DNA of 46,423 bases. Origin: Rhodospirillales bacterium. Lineage in GTDB: Bacteria; Pseudomonadota; Alphaproteobacteria; Rhodospirillales; Magnetospirillaceae. The translations under genes and the position numbers were made by a program. The stretch lies in assembly GCA_015654615.1 (NCBI GenBank), contig JAATGN010000388.1:1-46423 (forward strand), in the 5' to 3' direction. Numbering within the stretch: the first letter of the stretch is position 1; every line of letters begins with the position of its first letter. Below the pieces are notes generated by a model. It was given only the letters and a program-made list of their open reading frames with translations, was not told where the DNA came from and made no database searches. This document shows positions 1 through 8,621 of the stretch, one piece after another.

Positions 1-225
1 CCTGCGGCGGAAAACGTTCCCGTCAAGATCGATCCCCTCGGCCGCTCTTGCGCTGCCGGCTTCGCCGGCACACCGGCGGGGACGCCGGTGCCACTGGGAT
101 TATTTCACAAGCTCGAAAGCGGGAATCCGGGAGTCTCGGAAACGCCCGTGGGGTGCCCCCTGGATTCCGGCTGATCCAAGGCAATGACGAGAAAGATCGA
201 TGATCCAGTCCGATCGCAAATCGCG

Positions 226-322
226 CGCGATGCCTTAAATCGGCATCACGCTCTGGCTTTTCTTGATGTCCCTCGCCGGGCGCGCGGCGCCGCGCGCTTG
301 GCCGCGGCCTCAATGGCCGCTT
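226..322. repeat. Direct repeat copy 1 (about 95 bp)
   Basis: This segment is repeated almost exactly 541 bp downstream; I count three mismatches over about 95 bp. It begins with a stem-loop built on GATGCC and GGCATC around TTAAATC and ends in a GC-rich block reading GGCCGCGGCCTCAATGGCCG. The matching copy abuts the end of the secreted-protein gene at 863. It looks like a dispersed intergenic element rather than coding sequence. Confidence 0.8.
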
Positions 323-381
323 GAGCGCGTTCCCCAGGCCGCTCGATTCCACCGTTCTCTCCTTGCGCCGGACGATAAGGC

Positions 382-414
382 AATAAAAAAGACCCCCGAT
401 TTTCATCGGGGGTC
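382..414 (-). terminator. Intrinsic terminator, minus strand
   Basis: A perfect 10-bp stem (GACCCCCGAT with ATCGGGGGTC, 391-400 and 405-414) with a four-base loop is followed on the minus strand by a run of six T residues (complement of 385-390). It would end transcripts coming from the right. The nearest minus-strand gene stops 450 bp upstream at 863, so it may instead serve an unannotated short transcript. Confidence 0.75.
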
Positions 415-766
415 GAAGTCTATGGGGGGATATGGGGAGATAAATCAGGAAACCATTCGAGCCCAAGTTGTATTTCCCTTATACAAGATCACGCAATCGA
501 ACGGAAGCGAATTTGTGTAAACGAATTAAGTCATCCGGGCAGTCTCCGCCCTTTGTTAAAAGGTCATTTACATTACGATCCCTAGTGCATGACGAATTAT
601 ATATGCCAATATTCTTGGTCGAGCGGCCTTTGGTCAGGCCGTGCTCCATCGTGGAGCGCGGTGACGCGAGGACTCCCTTCTCCGATCGGGCGCGGCGCGG
701 GCCATCCTTCGCCCGGACGGATCGTCCGGGCGTCGCGACACCTCGAGCCGGCGATGACTCCTGGAG

Positions 767-861
767 CGCGATGCCTTAAATCGGCATCACGCTCTGGCTT
801 TTCCTGATGTCCCTCGCCGGGCGCGCGCCTCCGCGCGCTTGGCCGCGGCCTCAATGGCCGC
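767..861. repeat. Direct repeat copy 2 (about 95 bp)
   Basis: This is the second copy of the element at 226-322. Here the hairpin is extended: GAGCG before the GATGCC arm pairs with CGCTC after the GGCATC arm, apart from one mismatch. It lies directly downstream of the minus-strand gene ending at 863, so its stem could also act as a transcript end for that gene. Confidence 0.8.
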
Positions 862-862
862 T

Positions 863-1282
863 CTAGCGGCCGGGAGGGGGAGCCGGAACCGGTGCCGGCG
901 CCGCCGGCGCCGCCGGGACGACCTGCCATCCGGTCAGGCACTGCGGCACGGTGGGGTAATAGCCGGCCGGATTGGGGCAATAATAATAAGAGCCGGCCGG
1001 AATCTGCGCGGGTGGAGTGACGACGACCACCGGCGGCTGCGGATAGGGATAGACCGGCGCCGCATAGGAGAACCACGCGCCGTCGATGACCCACCACCAG
1101 CCGAAACGGCCCTCGTGCCATCCGTTGATCCAGCCGCCGCGGCGCCAGTGGTCCCAGTCATAGCCGCGCGGATGGTCATGGCGCCAGCCGCGACCATACT
1201 CCTGGGCAAGGCTCGGCTGCGTCACGGTGACGGCGAGCAGGACGGAAAAGAGAAAAACGGAGGTCAGTTTACGCATAGCCAT
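863..1282 (-). CDS. Small secreted Trp/Tyr/Pro-rich protein, unknown function
   Basis: The 139-residue product starts with a clear signal peptide: a positive Met-Arg-Lys start, a hydrophobic core to about residue 22, and an Ala-Gln cleavage site near 26. The mature part is rich in Trp, Tyr, His and Gly. It carries a PYPQPPVVVVTPP segment and then a YYYC...QCLTGW segment with two cysteines that could form a disulfide, and ends in a Pro/Ala tail. This composition recurs in small periplasmic proteins of proteobacteria with no known function, so no role is assigned. Met3 (start at 1276) is an alternative start. It lies upstream of a 95-bp repeat copy and follows, on the same strand, a Spy-like gene, so an envelope-related job is plausible but unproven. 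Confidence 0.75.
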   Translation of the reverse strand: MAMRKLTSVFLFSVLLAVTVTQPSLAQEYGRGWRHDHPRGYDWDHWRRGGWINGWHEGRFGWWWVIDGAWFSYAAPVYPYPQPPVVVVTPPAQIPAGSYYYCPNPAGYYPTVPQCLTGWQVVPAAPAAPAPVPAPPPGR

Positions 1283-1387
1283 GGGCTCATCGGTGATTCA
1301 TGAACAGCCGCCCTGCCGGGGCGGCATCTCCCAAGAAAATTCGGTTTAATCCGGTCCAAGTCAAGACACACTTGGACCGGACTCGCG

Positions 1388-1415
1388 GGCGCCGGTGCAT
1401 ATTTCATCCGGCGCC
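1388..1415 (-). terminator. Possible terminator hairpin after the Spy-like gene
   Basis: An 8-bp GC stem (GGCGCCGG with CCGGCGCC) with a 12-base loop lies three bases beyond the TAA stop of the minus-strand gene ending at 1418. No T-tract follows, so it may stabilise the transcript end rather than act as a full intrinsic terminator. Confidence 0.4.
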
Positions 1416-1417
1416 GG

Positions 1418-1972
1418 TTATTTGCCCCGTCCCATGCCCATATGCCCTTCCATGCCGGCATGGGGGCCGCGATGACCGGCATGGAAGCCATGGCGATGGC
1501 GGAGTTCGCGGTCGAAGGCGGCCTTCTGCTCGTCGGACAGCGAGTCATAGACCGCTTCCAGGGCCGGCCGCGTCGCCTGCAGGCTTTGCAGCTTCGCGGT
1601 CAAAATCTTCTCCAGATGCGCTTCGCGCTCCAGAAGGGTCGGCTTGGCATTGGCCTTCGGCGCCGTTTCGAGGCAGGCCGCGCGTTCCTTGGCGCCCTGG
1701 TCCAGGACGGCCTGGCGCCATTTGGCGAAGGTCGCCTGCTGGCTTTCCGACAGCCCCAGCTTGGCTTGCAGATAGGCCAGATGGGCGGCCGTCCGGGCGT
1801 AATGCTCGGAGCACATTTCCTTATGCCATGCCGCGAAATCGCCGTGATGGTGCGGCTCGGCCGCGACGCCCGCCGGAGCCGCCGCCTCCGGTGCGTTCGG
1901 CGCCGCCGCCAGGGCCACAGTACTCCAAGCCAAAGGAATGACCGTGCAAAGCACATAACTGATTTTTGCCAT
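1418..1972 (-). CDS. Spy/CpxP-like LTXXQ-motif periplasmic protein
   Basis: The 184-residue product has an N-terminal signal peptide ending near residue 23 (ALAAAP). A helical mature domain follows with two LTXXQ-type motifs, LSESQQATF near residue 75 and LSDEQKAAF near 150. These mark the Spy/CpxP family of small periplasmic proteins involved in envelope stress or chaperone activity. A His-rich patch (PHHHGDF, about residue 40) and a His/Gly/Met-rich tail suggest possible metal binding. The ATG is preceded by GAGG at good spacing. No Cpx-type sensor or regulator is visible nearby. The family assignment is fairly safe; the substrate and stress signal are unknown. Confidence 0.8.
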   Translation of the reverse strand: MAKISYVLCTVIPLAWSTVALAAAPNAPEAAAPAGVAAEPHHHGDFAAWHKEMCSEHYARTAAHLAYLQAKLGLSESQQATFAKWRQAVLDQGAKERAACLETAPKANAKPTLLEREAHLEKILTAKLQSLQATRPALEAVYDSLSDEQKAAFDRELRHRHGFHAGHRGPHAGMEGHMGMGRGK

Positions 1973-2104
1973 TGAAATACCTCGATCCGTCTGTGAGCGG
2001 TCAAGTTACCGCCGTCTAATTTCGCCGATATGTCAGCAAACGAAGAAATTTGTAACAGTCTGTTTCACCGATAACGGTTTCGCCTGCTTTGCCGCGCGCA
2101 GGGG

Positions 2105-2305
2105 TTATTTTGCGCCATTGGCGCGGGTCTCGTCGATGGCCCGGATCAATCGTTCCATGCGGGTGCGATTGCCGTCTTCCGCCGCGACCGGCCGCCGGTC
2201 GCCGGCCGGTTTCCGCCACGGGAATCCCGGCCAGGCCTGCGGCAGGATCTGCAAAACGACCAACAGGGGAAACAGCGGCGTGTCGGCCAGCCTGGGGTGC
2301 GGCAT
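2105..2305 (-). CDS. Small hypothetical protein (66 residues)
   Basis: The start chosen is the ATG at 2305, not the one seven codons upstream, because AGGAGG sits at ideal spacing in front of it. The 66-residue product opens with a hydrophobic stretch (PLFPLLVVLQILPQAWPGFPW, given here only as a Leu/Pro/Trp-rich segment at about residues 11-31) that could contact the membrane. A charged tail, helical in its last 20 residues, follows. I do not recognise the family. It lies between the Spy-like gene and the FliL-like gene, on the same strand. The ribosome site is the main support for calling it real. Confidence 0.5.
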   Translation of the reverse strand: MPHPRLADTPLFPLLVVLQILPQAWPGFPWRKPAGDRRPVAAEDGNRTRMERLIRAIDETRANGAK

Positions 2306-2409
2306 GGGAGTTTCCTCCTCGGACAAGGACGAACCCCAGGCTACCAGGACGATATTTCGTCGAAATTACGGCGGACGGCGGAATTGGTAACGGCGGGTTT
2401 CGGCGCCGC

Positions 2410-2898
2410 TCAATAAATCACGATATTGCGAATCAGCACGTCGCCGTTCCAGGGCCGTCCGATCGTACGTTCGGCCGCGTTGTGGATGACCTCCTTGGCC
2501 GCCTGGTTGCCGTCGTGGGCCGATTGCAGGACGTTGAAGCCGCGGGCCCCGGGAAGGGCGTCCTTGCTCTTCTTGACGATCGACGATTTCCGCTCGTCCA
2601 TGTCCTGGGCGGTGGCGACGTCCTTCGGAGCCAGCCAGGCGTCGATCCGGATGTGGTGCCAGCCGCCGTCGTCCTTGCGGATGGCGACGATGATGGTGGG
2701 AAGTTCGACGATGTTGGGCGCCAATTTCGGCGCCGGCTGGACGGGGGCGCCCGGCGCGTTGTTCGTGCCGCCCAGGCGAACATCCTTGGCGATGGCCGGC
2801 TGAAAAGAACCCGCCGCGACCGCAACGACGGCAAGGACGAACAACAACGCCCTCGCGGACAAGCCAAGATCTGCGGACGACTTCCAGTGTCTTTTCAC
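2410..2898 (-). CDS. FliL-like secreted or anchored protein A
   Basis: The product has 162 residues from a GTG start at 2898. An uncleaved anchor or signal peptide covers about residues 14-37. A linker rich in Pro and Ala follows, then a domain of about 100 residues starting at VELPTIIVAI. The pattern is a beta-strand, a short basic turn, a strand (HHIRIDAWL), a long helix region, and a final strand (DVLIRNIVIY). It resembles the FliL periplasmic domain and the neighbouring divergent protein at 3046-3489. No flagellar genes are in the window, so a role in flagellar stator function is not claimed. The start is less certain because there is no strong ribosome site. Confidence 0.65.
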   Translation of the reverse strand: MKRHWKSSADLGLSARALLFVLAVVAVAAGSFQPAIAKDVRLGGTNNAPGAPVQPAPKLAPNIVELPTIIVAIRKDDGGWHHIRIDAWLAPKDVATAQDMDERKSSIVKKSKDALPGARGFNVLQSAHDGNQAAKEVIHNAAERTIGRPWNGDVLIRNIVIY

Positions 2899-3045
2899 GT
2901 AACGGCCTTAATGCTGCGGTGAATATTTTTACAATTATAAACGGTTCTTTTCCAGCGGACAACCGGTCCGCAATGGGCGTATTTTATTTATGGTCTGACG
3001 CCGTCGAAACCGTCAGGCGAAAAACTCAATTTCGAGGGCCAGACG

Positions 3046-3489
3046 ATGTTCGGGCGATCGGTTTTTGTCGCAGCAGTCATTTTATCCCTTGTCGCCGGGT
3101 CGGGCCAAGCGTTCGCTGCGGGCAAGGAAGCGCCGGCCGGCGCCGCCGGCGAGGGAGGCGTCGAAATTCAGGCCAAGCTCAGCCCCCTCTATGTTGCCGT
3201 GCCCCGGCTCCATATGGCGGTTCAGGTCGATGAAAACCGCAAATACCGTTCCCTGGAACTCGAAGTCTGGCTGCTGCAGGCCGACCCGGAAAAACATCAG
3301 ATCCTGAACAGCAAAAAGAAACTGATCGCCGAACAGATGAAGGAGGACTTCTCCGCCTACAACTGGGAAGCTTTCGAAGATTCGGCCGGGGGACCGCGGG
3401 TCGCCAAACAGATCGTCGCGGCCAGCGTCGAACAGGCGAGCGGGGTCAAGGTCGAAGATGTGATGATCAAAACGCTGATTCTGAAATAA
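3046..3489 (+). CDS. FliL-like secreted or anchored protein B
   Basis: The 147-residue product has a signal peptide (hydrophobic to about residue 20, AFAAG) and a domain beginning VAVPRLHMAV. It continues YRSLELEVWLL, then a helix rich in Lys and Gln, and ends VEDVMIKTLILK. This order and spacing match the protein encoded divergently at 2410-2898 and the FliL periplasmic fold. The two genes are separated by an AT-rich 147-bp gap that probably holds back-to-back promoters. The gene ends 39 bp before the glutamate dehydrogenase start and may be read through into it. The exact function is unknown; FliL homology is inferred from pattern, not from an alignment score. Confidence 0.65.
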   Translation: MFGRSVFVAAVILSLVAGSGQAFAAGKEAPAGAAGEGGVEIQAKLSPLYVAVPRLHMAVQVDENRKYRSLELEVWLLQADPEKHQILNSKKKLIAEQMKEDFSAYNWEAFEDSAGGPRVAKQIVAASVEQASGVKVEDVMIKTLILK

Positions 3490-3528
3490 GCTGTCGGCCC
3501 AGGATCCACAAGCACGAGGCAAACGGGC

Positions 3529-6500
3529 ATGGCGCAGCCGATCGACCATCTGAAGGATAGTCTCGTCGAGCAGGTGGCGGCCCTGATCCGCGACAGGCTG
3601 GAGCCGGCGCAGCAAGGCATGGCCGAACGTCTGCTGCGCGCCAGTTACGCCAATGTGGCGCCCGACGACATTTTGCGCCGCGAGCCGGACGCCCTTTACG
3701 GCGCGACGATGTCGATGCTGGCCCTGGCCCGCCAGCGGTCTCCCGGCCAGGCCAAGGTCCGCGTCTATCAGCCGCGCCCGGACGAGGGCGGCTGGGATTG
3801 CCAGCACACGGTGATCGAGGCGGTCAACGACGACATGCCTTTTCTCGTCGATTCGATGACCGCCGCCTTGCAGCGCGGCGAATTGGCGATTCACCTGATC
3901 CTGCACCCGATCCTGGCGGTCCGGCGCGATGCCGACGGCAGGCTGGAGGACATTCTGGCGGCGCCCGAGGCCGGGGCCCGGCTGGAAAGCGTCATGTATA
4001 TCGAGATCGACCGGCTGGCCGACCAGACCGTCGCCCGGATTCTGACCGAACGGGTGACCGCCGTGCTGGACGACGTGCGGGCGGCGGTCGAAGACTGGTC
4101 CGCGATGCGCGAAAGGGTGGCCGGCGTGCTGGCCGAGGTCGGCGCCCACCAGGCGAGCGATCGTTTCGCCGAAATCGCCGAGGCGCGCGATTTCCTGAGC
4201 TGGATCCACGACGACAATTTCACTTTTCTGGGATGGCGCGATTTCCGGTTCGACACGGCGGCCGGCGCCGAGGGGGCGATCACCATCGATCCGCAAAGCG
4301 GCCTGGGCGTTCTGCGCGATCCCGCCTTGCGCATTTTCGATACCGAGCGCGATCTGTCCACCATGTCGCCGGAGGTCTGGGCCTTCCTGCGCCGTCCGGA
4401 CATCCTGCTGCTGGCCAAGGCCGATCGCGTCGCCACGGTGCATCGTCCGGTGCCGATGGATATCGTCGGGGTCAAACGCTTCGACGCGGAGGGGAGGGTG
4501 GTCGGTCTGCATGCCATCGTCGGCCTTTTCACCCATTCGGCCTATGCGCTGTCGCCGCAGTTGATCCCGCTGCTGCGCGGCAAGGTCGGCCGCGTCGTCG
4601 AAAGGGCCGGATTTCGGCCGAACAGCCACGACGGCAAGGCGTTGCAGGCGATTCTCCAGAATTATCCGCGCGACGAGCTTCTGCAGGCCGACGAAGGCGT
4701 CCTTTACGACACGGCGCTCGGCATCCTCAGACTGCAGGAACGCCAAAGGGTCGCCGTGTTCCTGCGCAAGGACGAATTCGAGCGTTTCATCGCCATTCTC
4801 GTCTATATCCCGCGCGACCGCTACGACACCCGCCTGCGTCTGAGGATTCAGAAGCTGCTCGAGGAATTCTGCGCCGGACGGGTGACGGCCTGGTACACCC
4901 AGGTGGCCGACGCTCCGCTGGCGCGGTTGCAATTCATCGTCAAGACCGCCCCCGGGCAGGTGCCGGCCGTCGACCCCCTGGCCATCGAGACCAGATTGGC
5001 CGACATCGCCCGGTCCTGGACCGATCAGCTGCAGGAGGTGCTGGTCGAAAGCCATGGCGAGGAGCGCGGGCTCGCCCTCTTCCACCGCTGGGGCCGCCGT
5101 TTTCCCCTGTCCTACCGCGAAGACGTCTCGGCCCGCGCCGCCCGGCTCGATATCGAGCGTATCGAAGCGGCGCCGGCCGGTTTCGCCCTGCATCTCTATC
5201 GTCCCGTCGAAGCGGCGGAGAGCGAGCTGCGCTTCAAGATCTACCGGCAGGCGCGGCCGGTGGCGCTGTCCGACGTCTTGCCCCTGTTCGAACATATGGG
5301 GTTTCGCGTCATCTCCGAGCAGCCCTACGAGCTCCGCCAGGACTCGGAGCCGCCGGTGTGGGTCCACGACTTCACGATGACCGCGCCGGACGGCCGGGCG
5401 ATCGATATCGAACGTCTGCGCGAAGCGTTCGAAGAGGCCTTTCTCGCCATCTGGCAAGGCGCGGCGGAGGACGACGGCTTCAACCGCCTGGTGGTCAATG
5501 CCGGCCTGACCTGGCGCCAGGTCATGGTGCTGCGGGCCTACGCCAAATATCTGAGACAGGCCGGATCGACCTTCAGCCAGAGTTACGTCGAGCGCAGCCT
5601 GACGGCCAATCCGGCGGTGGCCGCCTTGCTGGTGGCCTTGTTCGAAGCGCGCTTCGATCCCGACGGCCCCCGCCAGGACGGCGACTTTCCGGCGAAGATC
5701 CAGCAAGCCCTGGAAGCGGTCGTCAGCGCCGACGAGGACCGCATCCTGCGCCGTTTCCTCAATCTGCTCGATGGCACGCTCCGGACCAATTTCTTCCAGA
5801 CGGGATCGGATGGCCGGCCGAAGGCCTATCTGTCCTTCAAGCTCGACAGCCGCCGGGTCGACGGGCTGCCGCTGCCGCGTCCGCTGACCGAGATTTTCGT
5901 CTATGCGCCCTTCGCCGAAGGCATCCATTTGCGGGCCGGCAGGGTGGCGCGCGGCGGCATCCGCTGGTCCGACCGTCCCGAAGACTTCCGGACGGAAACG
6001 CTCGGCCTGATGAAGGCGCAGACGATGAAGAACGCCGTCATCGTGCCGGTCGGCTCGAAAGGCGGTTTCGTCGTCAAACGGCCGCCGAAGACCGGCGGCC
6101 GGGAAGCCCTGCTCGAAGAAGGTATCGCCTGCTACAAGACCTTGATGCGGGGCCTGCTCGACCTTACCGACAATCTGTCGGGCGGGCAGGTGGTGCCGCC
6201 GCGCCGCGTGGTCCGCCTGGATGGCGACGATCCCTATCTGGTGGTGGCGGCCGACAAGGGCACGGCCACCTTCTCGGATATCGCCAACGGCGTGTCCGCC
6301 GACTACGGCTTCTGGCTGGGCGACGCCTTCGCCTCCGGCGGCAGCCAAGGTTACGACCACAAACGGATGGCGATCACGGCGCGCGGCGCCTGGGAATCGG
6401 TGAAGCGGCACTTCCGCGAGATGGGCCGCGACATCCAAAGCGGCGATTTCACCGTGGTCGGCGTCGGCGACATGTCGGGCGACGTCTTCGGCAACGGCAT

Positions 6501-8346
6501 GCTGCGCTCGGCCCATCTGAAATTGCTGGCCGCCTTCGACCACCGGCATATCTTCCTCGACCCCGATCCCGATCCCGAGGCGTCCTTCGCCGAACGCCGG
6601 CGCCTTTACGCTTTGCCGCGCTCCAGCTGGGCCGATTACGACCGGAGCAAGCTGTCGGCCGGCGGCGGCGTCTTCGCCCGCGACGCCAAGTCGATCGCCT
6701 TGTCGCTGCAGGTCAAGGAACGGTTCGGAATCGAAACGGATATCCTGACTCCGGCCGAATTGATCGTCCGCCTGCTGGCCGCCGAAGTGGACCTGCTGTG
6801 GTTCGGCGGCATCGGAACCTATGTCAAGGCAAGCTTCGAGTCCCAGGCCGCGGTCGGCGACCGGGCCAACGATCCGCTTCGCATCGACGGCCGGACTTTG
6901 CGCTGCAAGGTGATCGGCGAAGGCGGCAATCTGGCGGTGACGCAGCTCGGGCGGGTCGAGGCCGCGCTGTCCGGGGTCCGCCTCAACACCGACGCCATCG
7001 ACAATTCGGCCGGCGTCGACTGTTCCGACCATGAGGTCAATATCAAGATCCTGGTCGACGGGGCGGTGGCCGAGGGCGACCTGACCATCAAGCAGAGGAA
7101 CGAACTGCTGGCCCGCATGACCGACGAGGTGGGGCTTCTGGTGCTGCGCGACAATTACCTGCAGACCCAGGCCATTTCCATCTTCGAGGCGCAGGCGCCG
7201 CAGATGCTCGACCAGCAGGAACGCTTCATGCATCTGCTCGAACGGTCGGGACAGCTCGACCGCCGGGTGGAGTTCCTTCCCGACGACGAGGAGATCCAGC
7301 GCCGCGCCCTCGACGAAAAGGGCCTGACCCGGCCCGAGATCAGCATCCTGCTGGCCTATGGAAAATTATGGCTCTATGACGCGATTCTCGACTCCGACCT
7401 GCCCGACGATCCCCTGCTGCTCGACGAATTGGTGCGTTATTTCCCCAGCCTGCTGCAGGGCGAGACCTGGCGGGCCCGGATGGATGGCCATCGTCTGAAA
7501 CGCGAAATCATCGCCACGGTGACGACCAACAGCATCGTCAATCGGGTCGGCGGCAGCGTCATCGCCCGTCTGATGGAGCGGACCGGCACGCCGCCGGCCG
7601 ACCTGGCCCGCGCCTATCTGATCGTCCGCGACGGTTTTGCGCTTCGCGAGATCTGGGAACGGATCGAAGGGCTGGACACCAAGGTCCGGTCCGAAGTGCA
7701 GGTGGCCATGTTCATCGAGGTCAATCGCCTGATCGAACGCGGCGTCGGCTGGGTGCTGTCGCATGCCCCGCGGCCGTTCGATATCGGCCGCCTGCGGGCC
7801 CAGCTCGAACCGGGCATCGTCGCCCTCAGGGATCGGCTCGACCAGATCCTGCCGGCCGACACCCTGGCCGCGCTGGCGGCCCGCGCCGCCGACTATCAGG
7901 CCGCCGGCGTGCCGGAGGATCTGGCCCGGCGGGTCGCCGGCCTGATCGTCCTGGCCTCGGCCAACGACATCGCCCGCATCGCCGCCCGCGTCGACCAGCC
8001 GGTGGAAACGGTCGGCCGCCTTTATTTCCTGATGACGGCGCGTTTCGGGATGGGATGGCTGCGCGCCGCCGCCGAGCGGCTTTCGGGCAGTACCCATTGG
8101 GAAAAGATGGCGGGCGAAGCGGTGATCGACGACCTTTACACCCGCCAGGCCGAGTTGACCGCCAACGTCGCCGCCATGGCCGGCGATCTCGATGCCGACG
8201 CCGCCCTGGCGGCCTGGATCGACACCCGGCGTCCGGCGGTGGAGCGGGCCGACCAATTGTTGGCCGAATTGAAAGGCGCCAGCAAACTCGACCTGGCCAC
8301 CCTGGTGGTGGCCAGCCACCAATTCCGCGGCCTGACCGAGGGGTGA
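3529..8346 (+). CDS. gdhZ: NAD-specific glutamate dehydrogenase, large (180-kDa) type
   Basis: The enzyme oxidatively deaminates glutamate to 2-oxoglutarate and ammonium using NAD, feeding the TCA cycle. At 1605 residues it has the usual length of the bacterial large GDH family, whose alphaproteobacterial member in Caulobacter is called GdhZ. The first 700 or so residues form the regulatory ACT-like part. The catalytic part follows, with RGGIRWSDRPEDFRTE near 809, the substrate-site lysine in VGSKGGFVVK near 840, and the NAD-binding VGVGDMSGDVFGNGM near 976. A helical C-terminal region completes it. The frame is intact. A weak GAGG lies 12 bases before the ATG. A short remnant of its 3' end appears to be duplicated at about 10403-10436. 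Confidence 0.96.
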   Translation: MAQPIDHLKDSLVEQVAALIRDRLEPAQQGMAERLLRASYANVAPDDILRREPDALYGATMSMLALARQRSPGQAKVRVYQPRPDEGGWDCQHTVIEAVNDDMPFLVDSMTAALQRGELAIHLILHPILAVRRDADGRLEDILAAPEAGARLESVMYIEIDRLADQTVARILTERVTAVLDDVRAAVEDWSAMRERVAGVLAEVGAHQASDRFAEIAEARDFLSWIHDDNFTFLGWRDFRFDTAAGAEGAITIDPQSGLGVLRDPALRIFDTERDLSTMSPEVWAFLRRPDILLLAKADRVATVHRPVPMDIVGVKRFDAEGRVVGLHAIVGLFTHSAYALSPQLIPLLRGKVGRVVERAGFRPNSHDGKALQAILQNYPRDELLQADEGVLYDTALGILRLQERQRVAVFLRKDEFERFIAILVYIPRDRYDTRLRLRIQKLLEEFCAGRVTAWYTQVADAPLARLQFIVKTAPGQVPAVDPLAIETRLADIARSWTDQLQEVLVESHGEERGLALFHRWGRRFPLSYREDVSARAARLDIERIEAAPAGFALHLYRPVEAAESELRFKIYRQARPVALSDVLPLFEHMGFRVISEQPYELRQDSEPPVWVHDFTMTAPDGRAIDIERLREAFEEAFLAIWQGAAEDDGFNRLVVNAGLTWRQVMVLRAYAKYLRQAGSTFSQSYVERSLTANPAVAALLVALFEARFDPDGPRQDGDFPAKIQQALEAVVSADEDRILRRFLNLLDGTLRTNFFQTGSDGRPKAYLSFKLDSRRVDGLPLPRPLTEIFVYAPFAEGIHLRAGRVARGGIRWSDRPEDFRTETLGLMKAQTMKNAVIVPVGSKGGFVVKRPPKTGGREALLEEGIACYKTLMRGLLDLTDNLSGGQVVPPRRVVRLDGDDPYLVVAADKGTATFSDIANGVSADYGFWLGDAFASGGSQGYDHKRMAITARGAWESVKRHFREMGRDIQSGDFTVVGVGDMSGDVFGNGMLRSAHLKLLAAFDHRHIFLDPDPDPEASFAERRRLYALPRSSWADYDRSKLSAGGGVFARDAKSIALSLQVKERFGIETDILTPAELIVRLLAAEVDLLWFGGIGTYVKASFESQAAVGDRANDPLRIDGRTLRCKVIGEGGNLAVTQLGRVEAALSGVRLNTDAIDNSAGVDCSDHEVNIKILVDGAVAEGDLTIKQRNELLARMTDEVGLLVLRDNYLQTQAISIFEAQAPQMLDQQERFMHLLERSGQLDRRVEFLPDDEEIQRRALDEKGLTRPEISILLAYGKLWLYDAILDSDLPDDPLLLDELVRYFPSLLQGETWRARMDGHRLKREIIATVTTNSIVNRVGGSVIARLMERTGTPPADLARAYLIVRDGFALREIWERIEGLDTKVRSEVQVAMFIEVNRLIERGVGWVLSHAPRPFDIGRLRAQLEPGIVALRDRLDQILPADTLAALAARAADYQAAGVPEDLARRVAGLIVLASANDIARIAARVDQPVETVGRLYFLMTARFGMGWLRAAAERLSGSTHWEKMAGEAVIDDLYTRQAELTANVAAMAGDLDADAALAAWIDTRRPAVERADQLLAELKGASKLDLATLVVASHQFRGLTEG

Positions 8347-8380
8347 GAGCGCCGGTTCTTTACATGAACGGCATGTCATC

Positions 8381-8466
8381 GGAACACGGATAGGAATGCG
8401 CCGGTATTTCGCGATCTCCGGTCCACGTCGCTTGGCATGGCTGAAGATTGCCTGCGGCGCTATCCG
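8381..8466 (+). repeat. Composite intergenic element E1, left half
   Basis: This is the left arm stub (one ACACGGATAG unit) and core of the composite repeat, ending in GCCTGCGGCGCTATCCG. It aligns closely with element E2 at 10505-10590 and, in reverse complement, with 22855-22935. The matching right arm is at 10270-10320. The element is therefore split by the hipBA cassette. Confidence 0.75.
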
Positions 8467-8573
8467 CCATTATGGCGCAAATTCGACACAGGGGCGGCCT
8501 CCACACCATAACCGAGGGGGAACGGGGAAGTCCCACATCGCCATCATCCGATGATCATGAATTGATAAATGGA

Positions 8574-8614
8574 CCATATAAGATACATTATATCCGTATA
8601 TGTATCTTATATGG
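8574..8614. promoter_or_regulatory. Perfect 15-bp inverted repeat, probable HipB operator
   Basis: The arms CCATATAAGATACAT (8574-8588) and ATGTATCTTATATGG (8600-8614) are exact complements, separated by 11 bp. The right arm ends seven bases before the hipB ATG. The AT-rich palindrome overlaps where the promoter must lie, which fits autoregulation by the antitoxin, the known mode for hipBA operons. The sequence is not the E. coli TATCC-N8-GGATA operator. Confidence 0.75.
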
Positions 8615-8621
8615 GTAAATT

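Larger units (their letters stand above)
1..862. other. Gene-free, repeat-rich interval
   Basis: I see no convincing gene here. Open frames in this stretch run through hairpins and repeats and lack family-like sequence. The interval holds a degenerate repeat around 105-200 of the kind scattered in alphaproteobacterial genomes, a minus-strand intrinsic terminator at 382-414, an AT-rich stretch at about 430-610, and a chain of hairpins at 624-641, 643-657 and 711-731. It also holds both copies of a 95-bp direct repeat (226-322 and 767-861). Confidence 0.6.

Noticed and set aside
3082-7233. A 1383-residue open frame on the minus strand opposite glutamate dehydrogenase
   Set aside because: It is the antisense shadow of a clear GC-rich gene, with low-complexity His/Gly/Gln-rich sequence and no family motifs.
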